From Bombilactobacillus bombi (GTDB taxonomy: Bacteria > Bacillota > Bacilli > Lactobacillales > Lactobacillaceae), in NCBI RefSeq assembly GCF_964340835.1, contig NZ_OZ204251.1: a DNA stretch of 64,000 nucleotides; one strand, given 5' to 3'. The notes under the pieces were generated by a model. It was given only the letters and a program-made list of their open reading frames with translations. It did no database searches and had not been told where the DNA came from. Positions 39,991 through 48,319 of the stretch are shown piece by piece; within the stretch, counting starts at the first letter, position 1, and the number at the start of each line of letters is the position of its first letter. The position numbers were made by a program, and so were the translations under genes.

Positions 39991-41397
39991 ATCGAAACTA
40001 TACAGTTTGATAAAAAAAGTCAGCTAAAGCTGATTTTTAAGTTTGTTTTAGCAGCACTCTCTTGCTTATTCTTTGTAATTCCTCCTTTTCCAGGATTAAC
40101 GCGACCAGCAATGAATTATCTCGGGGTATTTTTGTTAATTATTATTTTTATGATGATTCATATAGTTGCTGACTATGTCGTAATTATTTTAGGCTTAATG
40201 TTGATGGTCGTGGTAGGTGTCGGCAGTTTTCGTGAAGTTTTTAGTTTGTTTGGTGATACGTCTTTTTGGAATTTAATTGGTATTTTTGGATTTTCAGCCG
40301 GAGTAATTAATTCAGGCTTATTAAATCGCTTAACCAATAAGTTGTTTTCTATTTTTCCAGATACGATAGTAGGACAAGTAACGGCGATTTTTATCTCGGG
40401 TTTAATCTTAAGTCCTTTAATTCCGAGTGTGACTGCTAAAATGACCCTATTAGCTTCGTTTGCAGTAGTAATTGCCCAGCAGCATGGCTATGCGAAATCT
40501 TCCAAAGAAGCTGTGGCATTATATATTGCAATGTATTTATCAGGCTATGTTTTTGGAATCGCTTTTAGTACTGGTGGGACTTCAGCGGCGATAATTGTGG
40601 GAATGTTAGAAAAACAAAAACTTAATTTTGGTAGTTATTTAGCTAATTCTTTTGTGTGGTTATTATTAATTGCATTGGTATTTTATTTGATTTTATTACA
40701 AATGTTTAAAGGTGATAAAAATCATCAACCACAAAAAACTACCACCACAACAACTAAGACAGAACCGATGTCCAAAAATGAAAAATTTACCATGTGGGTT
40801 TTGATTATTGCTTTATTTTTCTGGATATTTGGACCAATATTTAATGTTCCTTCTTATTTAGTAGGTGTGGTAGCCTTGTGCGCCTTTTTAACTCAGGGAA
40901 CATTATCGACAAAAGAATTTAAATCCAAAATTAGTTGGGATATGGTTATTTTAATTACTGGCTTTATGGAAACGGCACAGTTATTAACCGATTTGCATAT
41001 CGATACTTGGTTAGCTAATAAAATGGCGCCAATATTAGGGCCAGTAGTGAATAATATTTATATATTTATTCCGGTTCTTTGTTTATTAGTTGTGTTGGTT
41101 CGTACTTTTGTGGTTTCTGAAGTTGCATGCATGAGTATCTTCTATGCTCTTTTTGCTGAATCATGTGCCGAAGTAGGAATTAATGCTTTTATTATTTTAT
41201 TTATTACTTTGGTCATTTCACAAACTTGGCATACTTCATACAATCAGATGGGATTTGATGCTGCTCAAGCAGCAACAGATAGATCTTTAGTAGAATACCA
41301 AGATATTCAAAAGTTCTCTTGGATGTATATTGTTGTTTGTGTGGTGATATTTGAGTTAAGTGTGCCACTATGGCATTTAACAGGGATGATTAAATAG
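39991..41397 (+). CDS. DASS-family (SLC13-type) anion:cation symporter with probable AUC start
   Basis: 468 residues if started at ATC 39991. The first ATG (40111) has no ribosome site and would cut off the first TM segment (LKLIFKFVLAALSCLFFVIP) and the GLTRPAMNYLGVFL block that matches the conserved family start. AAGGAG lies at 39976-39981, nine bases before ATC. An in-frame TAG at 39958-39960 and the lack of any ATG, GTG or TTG in between leave a rare start codon as the simplest reading. About 11-12 TM helices, with central loop rich in Thr (residues about 245-262). Transports di- or tricarboxylates, or sulfate, with Na or H. Confidence 0.82.
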   Translation: METIQFDKKSQLKLIFKFVLAALSCLFFVIPPFPGLTRPAMNYLGVFLLIIIFMMIHIVADYVVIILGLMLMVVVGVGSFREVFSLFGDTSFWNLIGIFGFSAGVINSGLLNRLTNKLFSIFPDTIVGQVTAIFISGLILSPLIPSVTAKMTLLASFAVVIAQQHGYAKSSKEAVALYIAMYLSGYVFGIAFSTGGTSAAIIVGMLEKQKLNFGSYLANSFVWLLLIALVFYLILLQMFKGDKNHQPQKTTTTTTKTEPMSKNEKFTMWVLIIALFFWIFGPIFNVPSYLVGVVALCAFLTQGTLSTKEFKSKISWDMVILITGFMETAQLLTDLHIDTWLANKMAPILGPVVNNIYIFIPVLCLLVVLVRTFVVSEVACMSIFYALFAESCAEVGINAFIILFITLVISQTWHTSYNQMGFDAAQAATDRSLVEYQDIQKFSWMYIVVCVVIFELSVPLWHLTGMIK

Positions 41398-41409
41398 GAG
41401 GGTTAAACA

Positions 41410-42096
41410 ATGAAATATGAGATAGTTTTATTTGATATTGATGATACTTTATTGACATTAGAAAGTGATGGGACTTGGCGTAAAATGTTTGGCCGGCTAT
41501 TAAATGAGGTAGGTGTTCAAGCAACAGATCAAAATTATCAAGATTTTATTGATAATAATCATCGTTTATGGTCCCAAGCAGAAAATGATGAAATCAGTAC
41601 AGAAGCCGTTTTTGATAATCGCTTTGATTTGCCCTTTATTCAAGATTGCGGCGTGTCAGCAGCTGAGTTAGATATTCGCTTTCAAGAGCTGCAACAACAT
41701 GAAAGTACACCTACTAAGGGTGCTTTAGAATGTTGTCAAAAGATGAGTCAGTCCTTAGATTTGTATACGGCCTCGAATGGTAAACAAAAAACGCAAGCAA
41801 CTCGGGTTCAAGGCTCACCACTAGCACCATATTTACAAAAAGTTTTTACTTCTGAAAACGTCCAAACTTTAAAGCCGAAGCCTGAATTTTTTGCGAAAAT
41901 TTTGCGAGAAGTTGGCGTTGCAGACAAGCAAAAAGTTCTCATGGTAGGCGATACTTATGGAGAAGACGTCTTAGGAGCGCATAATTTTGGGATTGATAGC
42001 TGCTGGTTAAATCTAAAGCAAGAAGCTACACCCGAATCGAATTTATGTACCTATCAAGTGCCAGATTTGGGTAAATTGCCTGCATTAATTATGTAG
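41410..42096 (+). CDS. HAD-superfamily hydrolase, YjjG-like nucleotidase
   Basis: 228 residues. HAD motif I DIDDTLLTLES at the N-terminus, a helical cap (about residues 18-95), motif II TASNGKQKTQ, Lys in LKPKPEFF, motif IV VGDTYGEDVLGA. YjjG-type enzymes dephosphorylate non-canonical pyrimidine nucleotides. GGAGGG lies 9 bases before ATG, 12 bases after the DASS gene, so they share a transcript. Confidence 0.88.
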   Translation: MKYEIVLFDIDDTLLTLESDGTWRKMFGRLLNEVGVQATDQNYQDFIDNNHRLWSQAENDEISTEAVFDNRFDLPFIQDCGVSAAELDIRFQELQQHESTPTKGALECCQKMSQSLDLYTASNGKQKTQATRVQGSPLAPYLQKVFTSENVQTLKPKPEFFAKILREVGVADKQKVLMVGDTYGEDVLGAHNFGIDSCWLNLKQEATPESNLCTYQVPDLGKLPALIM

Positions 42097-42103
42097 TTAT
42101 GAA

Positions 42104-42137
42104 AAAAAACGGAGCAAAAATTTGTTCCGGTTTTTTA
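42104..42137 (+). terminator. Terminator of HAD gene
   Basis: AAAACGGAGCAAA faces TTTGTTCCGGTTTT with one bulged base, then T-run. Confidence 0.75.
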
Positions 42138-42228
42138 GTATCATTGATAGCAAGATGTGGCTTTTTTGTAAATGCTGTTTTAATAGGCAAATATGATCTA
42201 GTTTTCTTAAATTAGCATATATCTTATA

Positions 42229-42257
42229 TTGACATTGAGAGTATAAGATTGTTTAAT
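42229..42257 (+). promoter_or_regulatory. Promoter of the 55-residue membrane protein
   Basis: Perfect TTGACA, 17-base spacer, TTTAAT, leaving a leader of about 60 bases before 42322. Confidence 0.65.
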
Positions 42258-42321
42258 ATATTAAAAGTATTTAACATGCTCTAATTTTTTTGCTTAATTT
42301 CCTGATTAGGAGGCGTTCTTA

Positions 42322-42489
42322 ATGAAGAAATGGTTGGTTATTTTTTTATTAGTTATTAATATTATTTCTATTGGTTATCAGCTTTCGCCATATTACGGCA
42401 ACAATCAAATAATTAACTTAACTGAGATTGCGATTAACCTACTAAATCTAGGCTTTATAAGTTATTTATGGAAATATCAAAAGAGCTAG
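42322..42489 (+). CDS. Small two-TM membrane protein (55 aa)
   Basis: ATG 42322 with TAGGAGG seven bases upstream, its own sigma-A promoter and terminator. Two hydrophobic segments (about residues 3-20 and 34-50) separated by a polar loop SPYYGNNQ. The C-terminus SYLWKYQKS is basic. Unknown family; same build as the 52-residue protein at 8079. Too short for most ORF callers, but the signals are good. Confidence 0.65.
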   Translation: MKKWLVIFLLVINIISIGYQLSPYYGNNQIINLTEIAINLLNLGFISYLWKYQKS

Positions 42490-42494
42490 CATAG

Positions 42495-42538
42495 AAAAAA
42501 TCCGTCCAAACAATTATGTGTCTGGACGGATTTTTAAA
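42495..42538. terminator. Bidirectional terminator
   Basis: AAAAATCCGTCCA and TGGACGGATTTTT form a 13-bp stem, shared with the convergent nrdF gene. Confidence 0.9.
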
Positions 42539-42545
42539 ATTGTAA

Positions 42546-43520
42546 CTACTTATCATCTAAGCCAATATTATAATCGGAATCTTTCATAGCAGAGACTTTA
42601 CCTAATAAGTAACCATTACCAACTTGAGAGAAGAAGTCGTGGTTATTGGTACCAGTAGACAATCCGTTCATCACAATTGGATTGACGTTTTCTGCATTAC
42701 CATCAGCAAATAATGGGTTTTGGCCTAAGTTCATCAAAGCTTTATTGGCGTTATAACGAAGAAAGTTATTCACTTCATCTGTCCAGCCAATTTCATCATA
42801 CAAGACAGACGTATATTTTTCTTCATTGTCATAAAGCCTATAGAGTAAATCATACATCCAATCTTGTAATTTTTGCTGCTCGTCTTTATCCAGTTCGTTA
42901 AAACCGAGTTGGAATTTATAACCGATATATGTGCCGTGAACCGACTCGTCACGAATAATTAGTTTGATAATTTCTGCGACATTGGTTAATTTATTATTTC
43001 CCAGGTAATAAAGAGGTGTATAAAATCCAGAATAGAATAAAAAGGTTTCTAAAAAGACAGATGCCACCTTTTTTTCTAAAGGTTTGCCATTTTGATAAAT
43101 GTCATTAATAACTTCTGCTTTATGTTGCAAATATTGATTATGATTGGTCCAATCAAAAATTTCGTCAATTTCTTCGGCAGTATTTAAAGTGCTGAAAATT
43201 GAAGAGTAACTTTTAGCATGGACAGATTCCATAAATTGAATATTATTAAAAACAGCCGTTTCTTCTTGAGTACGAATGTCTTTACGTAATTGGTCAATTC
43301 CATCTTGAGATTGTAAGGTATCTAACAAAGTTAAGCCGCCAAAAACATGTCCGACTAAAGTATGTTCGACTTCGGATAATGTCCGCCAATCATCACGATC
43401 ATTAGAAAGAGGAATACGAGTATCTAGCCAGAATTGTTCGGTTAACTTCTCCCAGGTAGCTTTATCGATTTGATCTTCAATTTCATTCCAATTAATTGCT
43501 TTATAATATGTTTCAACCAT
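42546..43520 (-). CDS. nrdF: Class Ib ribonucleotide reductase beta subunit
   Basis: 324 residues from ATG 43520 (AAGGAG upstream); the frame extends 11 codons further with no ribosome site. Metal-site helices: EEVEHT-like SEVEHTLVGH, EETAVFNNIQFMESVHAKSY (carboxylates, His and the radical Tyr), and IIRDESVHGTYIG. It carries the Mn- or Fe-tyrosyl radical used by NrdE. Last gene of nrdHIEF. Confidence 0.96.
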   Translation of the reverse strand: MVETYYKAINWNEIEDQIDKATWEKLTEQFWLDTRIPLSNDRDDWRTLSEVEHTLVGHVFGGLTLLDTLQSQDGIDQLRKDIRTQEETAVFNNIQFMESVHAKSYSSIFSTLNTAEEIDEIFDWTNHNQYLQHKAEVINDIYQNGKPLEKKVASVFLETFLFYSGFYTPLYYLGNNKLTNVAEIIKLIIRDESVHGTYIGYKFQLGFNELDKDEQQKLQDWMYDLLYRLYDNEEKYTSVLYDEIGWTDEVNNFLRYNANKALMNLGQNPLFADGNAENVNPIVMNGLSTGTNNHDFFSQVGNGYLLGKVSAMKDSDYNIGLDDK

Positions 43521-43531
43521 TTTGTACTCCT

Positions 43532-45715
43532 TTAAATTGTACAACTTTCGCATTCATTAACACCAATTTCACCACTATCATCAGTAAAAGTACGGACGTA
43601 ATAAAGTGATTTGATACCCTTATAATAAGCATAATTGCGTAAAATCGTCAAATCACGTGTTGTCTGCTTCCCCTCTTCTTCCGGAGTTTTCCACTCGTAA
43701 AGCCCTTCAGGTATGGAAGAACGTACAAATAAAGTTAAGCTCATGCCCTGATCAACGTGTCGTTGTGCAGCAGCATAAGTATCAATCACTTGGCGCATGT
43801 CTGTATCATAAGCAGATTTGTAATAAGAAATAGTATTATTGCTTAAATGCGGAGCTGGATAATAGAGTTTACCGTTTTTCTTTTCTTGGCGTTCTTCAAC
43901 TAACCAGGTAATCGGCTGCAAACTTGCACTTGTGTCATCAATGTAAGAAATCGAACCTGTAGGAGCCACAGCTAAGCGGTAAGCATTGTACAAACCATCT
44001 TGTTGAATCTTTTTTTGAAGTTTTTGCCAATCTTCAGGGCTCGGAATAAAGATATTATGAAATAGTTTTTGGACTTGTTGATTTTGCGGACGAAAATCAT
44101 GATGACGATATTGGAAAAAGTAAGAACCGTCAGCATACTTAGATTTGTCAAAATTCGCAAAAGTTTCTTGCCGTTCTCGAGCAATGTTATTACTTTCTAC
44201 CAAGGTCCAATAATTAAGCAACATGAAATAAACGCTCGTAAATTCCAAAGCTGCCGGCGAGCCATATTCAATATGGTTAATAGCTAAATAAGTGTGTAAG
44301 CCCATAGCACCTAAACCAATTGCATGACTTAATTGATTACCTTTTTTGATAGTAGGCACAGCCTCAATATTAGAGTGATCTGAGACAAACGTTAAAGCTC
44401 TTGTCATTGTGCGGACAGAATCACCAAAATTAGGACTTGCCATTAAGTTAGGAATATTAGTTGAACCGAGATTACAGCTGACATCAGTTCCCATTTTGAG
44501 ATATTCTTGCCGATCATTTAATTCAGATGGTACTTGAACTTGTTGTATTTCTGAACAAAGATTACTCATAATAACTTTACCAGCAATTGGATTGGTGCGA
44601 TTAACAGTATCAATGTTTAAAATATAAGGATAACCTGATTCTTGCTGTAATTTACTGATTTCTAATTCGACGTCCCGAGCTTTAATTGGATATTTGGTAA
44701 TATTGGGATTAGCAACCATTTGGTCATATTCTTTGGTAATATCCACATAAGAGAAGGGTACACCATAAATCCGCTCAACATCGTAAGGACTGAATAAATA
44801 CATTTCAGCATCTTGTTTGACTAATTCGTAAAATTTGTCAGGGACAATAACACCTAGAGAAAGGGTTTTCACCCGAATCTTTTCGTCAGCATTTTCTTTT
44901 TTAGCAGATAAAAAGTCCATGATATCAGGATGAAAGACGTTTAAATAAACCGCCCCAGCACCTTGACGTTGACCGAGTTGATTACTGTAACTGAAACTGT
45001 CTTCTAGTAATTTCATAACAGGTAAGACACCACTTGATGCGCCCTTGATTCCTTTGATAGGAGAGCCCGCTTCACGTAAATTAGATAAAGTTAAGCCTAC
45101 TCCGCCACCAATCCGCGACAATTGTAAAGCACTATTGATGGCACGACCAATAGAGTTCATGTCATCGGTGATTTGGATTAAAAAGCAGGATACAAATTCG
45201 CCGCGTCGTTTTTTACCAGCATTTAAAAATGAGGGTGTAGCAGGTTGATACCGTTGATGAATCATTTCATCTGCTAATTGTTGTGCTAATTGTTGATCAC
45301 CACCAGCAAAGTATAGGGCATTAAACAAAACGCGCAGTTCGTAATTTTCCAAATAATAACTGCCATCACTAGTTTTCATGGCATACTGGTTGTAAAATTT
45401 ATAAGCAGCCATGAAAGATTTGAAACGGAAATTTTGAGCTTTGAGAAAATCATATAATGACTGGATGAAGTCGAAAGGATATTCTTTTAAAAAGTCCGAT
45501 TCTAAATAATCTTCGGCAATTAAATTTTGTAAATGCTCTTGAAGACTATCAGCAATTTTAGTGTTGGGCTCAACGTTTTCCTCAAAAAAAGCTGCTAAAG
45601 CAGCTTGATCGCGATTAAGAGGAATGTGGCCATCCACTGGAATATTTAATTCATTATTTAACTTAAAGTATGTGACTTTGGATATGTCGAGATTGTTTAG
45701 ACTCAAATTCTTCAA
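43532..45715 (-). CDS. nrdE: Class Ib ribonucleotide reductase alpha subunit
   Basis: 727 residues. Reduces ribonucleoside diphosphates. Landmarks: ATPSFLNAGKKRRGEFVSCF (active-site Cys), RIGGGVGL, the finger-loop NLCSEI with the second Cys, ALGAMGLH-like IGLGAMGLHTYL, the PTGSIS block, and the C-terminal redox pair in NECESCTI fed by NrdH. The first codon is ambiguous: TTG 45715 or the TTG three codons later. In both cases it overlaps nrdI by about 45-53 bases, so coupling is tight. Confidence 0.96.
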   Translation of the reverse strand: MKNLSLNNLDISKVTYFKLNNELNIPVDGHIPLNRDQAALAAFFEENVEPNTKIADSLQEHLQNLIAEDYLESDFLKEYPFDFIQSLYDFLKAQNFRFKSFMAAYKFYNQYAMKTSDGSYYLENYELRVLFNALYFAGGDQQLAQQLADEMIHQRYQPATPSFLNAGKKRRGEFVSCFLIQITDDMNSIGRAINSALQLSRIGGGVGLTLSNLREAGSPIKGIKGASSGVLPVMKLLEDSFSYSNQLGQRQGAGAVYLNVFHPDIMDFLSAKKENADEKIRVKTLSLGVIVPDKFYELVKQDAEMYLFSPYDVERIYGVPFSYVDITKEYDQMVANPNITKYPIKARDVELEISKLQQESGYPYILNIDTVNRTNPIAGKVIMSNLCSEIQQVQVPSELNDRQEYLKMGTDVSCNLGSTNIPNLMASPNFGDSVRTMTRALTFVSDHSNIEAVPTIKKGNQLSHAIGLGAMGLHTYLAINHIEYGSPAALEFTSVYFMLLNYWTLVESNNIARERQETFANFDKSKYADGSYFFQYRHHDFRPQNQQVQKLFHNIFIPSPEDWQKLQKKIQQDGLYNAYRLAVAPTGSISYIDDTSASLQPITWLVEERQEKKNGKLYYPAPHLSNNTISYYKSAYDTDMRQVIDTYAAAQRHVDQGMSLTLFVRSSIPEGLYEWKTPEEEGKQTTRDLTILRNYAYYKGIKSLYYVRTFTDDSGEIGVNECESCTI

Positions 45716-46064
45716 CTACTTTCTGGAAATTTTTGACATCATTGTCAGTACCATTAAATTCAAAATCAAAAACAACTGGTACCTGCAAGCCATGAGCAAT
45801 ATCTTTAGCAGTATGAATATATAGTTCGTTAAAGTTACGATTGCCGCCACCTGCAACACCAACTAAGTTACGTGTGTTAGATTGATAACCTAAAAAATCA
45901 ATCACTGCATCCATCATATCATCATCATAGGCAGGTACTACTAAAATATAAGGTGCACCCATTTCATGATCAGGATCAGCATCATTGATTTCATAGGCTG
46001 TCAGACCAGTTTTTTGAATAAAGCGTCGTGTTTGTCCAGTAATTGAATAAAAAGCAATTTTCAT
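45663..46064 (-). CDS. nrdI: NrdI flavodoxin-like activator of NrdF
   Basis: 133 residues. FMN-binding opening YSITGQTRRFIQKTG and the VGVAGGGNRNF loop are typical of NrdI, which supplies oxidant for the Mn(III)2-Tyr cofactor of NrdF. One base separates it from nrdH and it overlaps nrdE. Confidence 0.95.
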   Translation of the reverse strand: MKIAFYSITGQTRRFIQKTGLTAYEINDADPDHEMGAPYILVVPAYDDDMMDAVIDFLGYQSNTRNLVGVAGGGNRNFNELYIHTAKDIAHGLQVPVVFDFEFNGTDNDVKNFQKVVEEFESKQSRHIQSHIL

Positions 46065-46065
46065 T

Positions 46066-46299
46066 TTAATGTGTGAGCTCCTTTAACTCGTCAGGACGAA
46101 AACCAACAATTGGATTGTTATCAGCGGCCATTACTACAGGCACACTTTGAAATCCTTGTTGCTTAAGATAATCAAGATATTGGGGTTGATTATTAATATT
46201 GCGTTCTTCAAAATGAACATTATGTTCGTTTAAAAATCTTTTGGTCATTTTACATTGGATGCAACCATTTTTAGTAAAAACTGTAATTGGATTTTTCAT
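46066..46299 (-). CDS. nrdH: Glutaredoxin-like NrdH-redoxin
   Basis: 77 residues. Redox motif CIQC at residues 13-16 and the NrdH end block SVPVVM with GFRPDEL. Electron donor to NrdE. First gene of the operon, GGGAGG ribosome site, promoter and tandem NrdR boxes upstream. Confidence 0.96.
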   Translation of the reverse strand: MKNPITVFTKNGCIQCKMTKRFLNEHNVHFEERNINNQPQYLDYLKQQGFQSVPVVMAADNNPIVGFRPDELKELTH

Positions 46300-46325
46300 A
46301 ATAAAGCCTCCCTTAAACTGTAATT

Positions 46326-46354
46326 ATTATAGCTTCTCTAGAAGACAAATACAA
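46326..46354 (-). promoter_or_regulatory. nrdHIEF promoter
   Basis: On the minus strand, TTGTAT (46354-46349), 17-base spacer, perfect TATAAT (46331-46326). The -35 lies inside NrdR box 1. Confidence 0.8.
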
Positions 46355-46364
46355 TATATAGTGT
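46349..46364. promoter_or_regulatory. NrdR box 1
   Basis: ATACAATATATAGTGT matches the consensus ACACWATATATWGTGT at 15 of 16 positions. Confidence 0.9.
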
Positions 46365-46379
46365 TGTCTTAGTTAGTGA

Positions 46380-46395
46380 ACACTGTATCATGTGT
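46380..46395. promoter_or_regulatory. NrdR box 2
   Basis: ACACTGTATCATGTGT matches 13 of 16. It starts 31 bases from box 1, three helical turns, which is the usual spacing for cooperative NrdR binding. Confidence 0.8.
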
Positions 46396-46528
46396 TTGTT
46401 GGTAGCGATGAGAACGCGGTTTGAATGGAAAAAAATTTTTAAAATTATTTATCATGGATAAGCAACTAGTGATTGAGCTATAATTAAGTCACAAATTAAA
46501 TCATTTTATAAACTGGAGAGTATGGATA

Positions 46529-47149
46529 ATGCATTTAAATTGGAATCTTTTAGGACTAGCCGTGTGGCTGATAATTATCGTTGCGATTGTTGCGGTTATT
46601 TTTAACATTCGTAAGCGCCATTTAAAAATGATTGTTGTGCACAAAAAGCGTCATTCTTTGTCTAATAGTTTATTAGATATTATAGAAGTTGGAGCCATCT
46701 TACTGGCAATTGGAACGATGTTTTATCTGACCTTTTTAAATAAAGTTAGTGTCAAAGATACCCAACGAGTTTACTTAACTTATGAAGTTAAGCCCTTAGT
46801 TATGCAAACTAAAGACGCTCAGGGATTTTATGTACAAGCCAAAGAAGCCCAAGGGAAAAACATTATGCAATATTACACTTACTGGGTAAAAGGAGCGCGC
46901 TTCACTGTCCCTGGAAACAATGCTTCAATCTCTGACGGCCATCAACCGATTAGTTTAAATGCTAAGAATTACCCTTGGCCGCATACAGAAAAGTACGATA
47001 AGAAGTATCAGTATGCATACGTAATGACAATGATAGCTCGTTATAAAAATAATGTTACCAATGGTTTGGGGTTACATGCGGGTAATGTAGCTACAGATTA
47101 TTCTTTAATCCGCGTACCTTCAAGTACCTTTGTTAATATCATCAAGTAA
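46529..47149 (+). CDS. Two-TM membrane protein, LVIS_2131-like
   Basis: 206 residues. Two TM helices (about 8-27 and 51-72) around a basic cytosolic loop (KRHLKMIVVHKKRHS), followed by an extracellular domain of about 130 residues with Tyr-rich strands (YYTYWVKGARFTVPG). I recall this layout from the LVIS_2131 family of lactobacilli, whose function is unknown. GGAGAG upstream of ATG. Monocistronic, bidirectional terminator after it. Confidence 0.75.
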   Translation: MHLNWNLLGLAVWLIIIVAIVAVIFNIRKRHLKMIVVHKKRHSLSNSLLDIIEVGAILLAIGTMFYLTFLNKVSVKDTQRVYLTYEVKPLVMQTKDAQGFYVQAKEAQGKNIMQYYTYWVKGARFTVPGNNASISDGHQPISLNAKNYPWPHTEKYDKKYQYAYVMTMIARYKNNVTNGLGLHAGNVATDYSLIRVPSSTFVNIIK

Positions 47150-47165
47150 TTTTTATACGCATACT

Positions 47166-47205
47166 AAAAGAGCGTTAAGACAAATATAATCTTAACGCTC
47201 TTTTT
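47166..47205. terminator. Bidirectional terminator
   Basis: AAAAGAGCGTTAAGA and TCTTAACGCTCTTTT pair fully; T-runs on both strands. Confidence 0.9.
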
Positions 47206-47221
47206 AAGGAAAATATTGCTA

Positions 47222-47467
47222 CTATTTGGTTGTGGTACTTTTATCTGGAGTATTGTTGTCTTTAAGCTTTTTAAGTGAGTTTACGTTAACGATAATTTTG
47301 TGATTCAATTCCGCTACATTGTCACTATCTTTTGGATCATAATCATCAATTGTCAATAATGCAGAATTACTATATACTTTTTCAACTGTACCGATAAAAG
47401 GATGTTCCATGTCTTCTTGAACTTTACCTTGAAGCTTATCACCAACATTAATTGCAGAAATCTTCAT
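47222..47467 (-). CDS. Small DUF2187-like protein (81 aa)
   Basis: Soluble, SH3-like beta-barrel style: VGDKLQGKVQ, FIGTVEKVYSNSALLTI, then a charged DYDPKDSD loop and LNHKIIVNVNSLKKL, resembling the DUF2187/YkvS pattern (V-x-F-x-G-x-V ... L-N-H-K-x-x-V). C-terminal tail is Thr/Lys rich. GGAAGG ribosome site. Function unknown; possible nucleic-acid binding. Confidence 0.6.
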   Translation of the reverse strand: MKISAINVGDKLQGKVQEDMEHPFIGTVEKVYSNSALLTIDDYDPKDSDNVAELNHKIIVNVNSLKKLKDNNTPDKSTTTK

Positions 47468-47546
47468 TATCTGACCTTCCTTTGTACAAACTTCTATTTA
47501 TAATAGAATATAATTTCCAATTTGACAATTATTTAGGAGTACTTAG

Positions 47547-48116
47547 ATGAAAAAATTATTTATTTTAACTGGAGCCAGTGGCGTCGGTAAAACTACAGTA
47601 AGCCGTTATTTACTGCAAAAACATCATATACCGGCCATAATTACACATACAACGCGCCCTCAGCGTCTGGGTGAAGTAGATGGAGTAGATTATTATTTTG
47701 AAACACCAACTAGTTTTGCTCAGAACAATTATTTAGAACAAGTTCAGTATGCCGGTTATCTTTATGGTTCTTCTGTTGAAGGACTAAACAAAAGTTGGGC
47801 TAAAAATGATTGGGTCAGTATTGTCTTAGATACAGCAGGGGCTATTACCTATAAACAACACTATCCTAAAGAGACAGTTATAATTTTTTTGACAATGGAT
47901 ATAAAGGAGTTATACCAGCGTCTTCAACTTCGTTCTGATGATCAACAAGCCCTTAAGCAACGCTTAAACAGTCCAGAATTTCAGCGGGATTTACATTTGC
48001 CTCCAGACTTGAAAAATCAAGCCTATGTCATTAATAATGATAACTGGCTGCAGACACAAAAGCGCTTAGATCAATTGATACAAAGACTAAAAACTATTTC
48101 TCATCATAAAAAATGA
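47547..48116 (+). CDS. Guanylate-kinase-like P-loop protein
   Basis: 189 residues. P-loop GASGVGKTT and the GMP-binding block THTTRPQRLGEVDGVDYYF, both hallmarks of guanylate kinase. The lid part is short, and the rest of the protein diverges from housekeeping Gmk (about 205 residues, with the S-R-P-R/E-x-D motif). I expect a paralogue beside the essential gmk elsewhere, perhaps with another nucleotide or role. GGAG ribosome site 7 bases before ATG. Confidence 0.75.
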   Translation: MKKLFILTGASGVGKTTVSRYLLQKHHIPAIITHTTRPQRLGEVDGVDYYFETPTSFAQNNYLEQVQYAGYLYGSSVEGLNKSWAKNDWVSIVLDTAGAITYKQHYPKETVIIFLTMDIKELYQRLQLRSDDQQALKQRLNSPEFQRDLHLPPDLKNQAYVINNDNWLQTQKRLDQLIQRLKTISHHKK

Positions 48117-48163
48117 CGAATAATTGGGTTTTGTAATGATTTGTAATGCTTTATTCTTTCTCT

Positions 48164-48180
48164 TGTAACATTCTTGCAAT
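48164..48180 (+). promoter_or_regulatory. WalR-like direct repeat
   Basis: TGTAAC, 5 bases, TGCAAT against the WalR pattern TGTWAH-N5-TGTWAH, one mismatch. Two further TGTAAT copies at 48132 and 48142 are spaced by only 4 bases. They lie upstream of an NlpC/P60 gene, a classic WalR target. Confidence 0.4.
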
Positions 48181-48207
48181 ATAAGTAGTGTATTCTTCTC
48201 TTTGTTG

Positions 48208-48246
48208 AGTTGTTCGAGAGTTTTTCAAAGAGCTCATGAACAATAG
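48208..48246 (+). promoter_or_regulatory. Leader hairpin of NlpC/P60 gene
   Basis: TTGTTC pairs with GAACAA and an inner GAG with CTC, within a leader of about 110-140 bases. Weak; may affect mRNA stability. Confidence 0.3.
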
Positions 48247-48319
48247 TTAAAATCAAATTTAAAATAAAACAATTAAGAGAATAATAATATTTCTATTTAT
48301 ATGGAGGAAAATATTTTTT

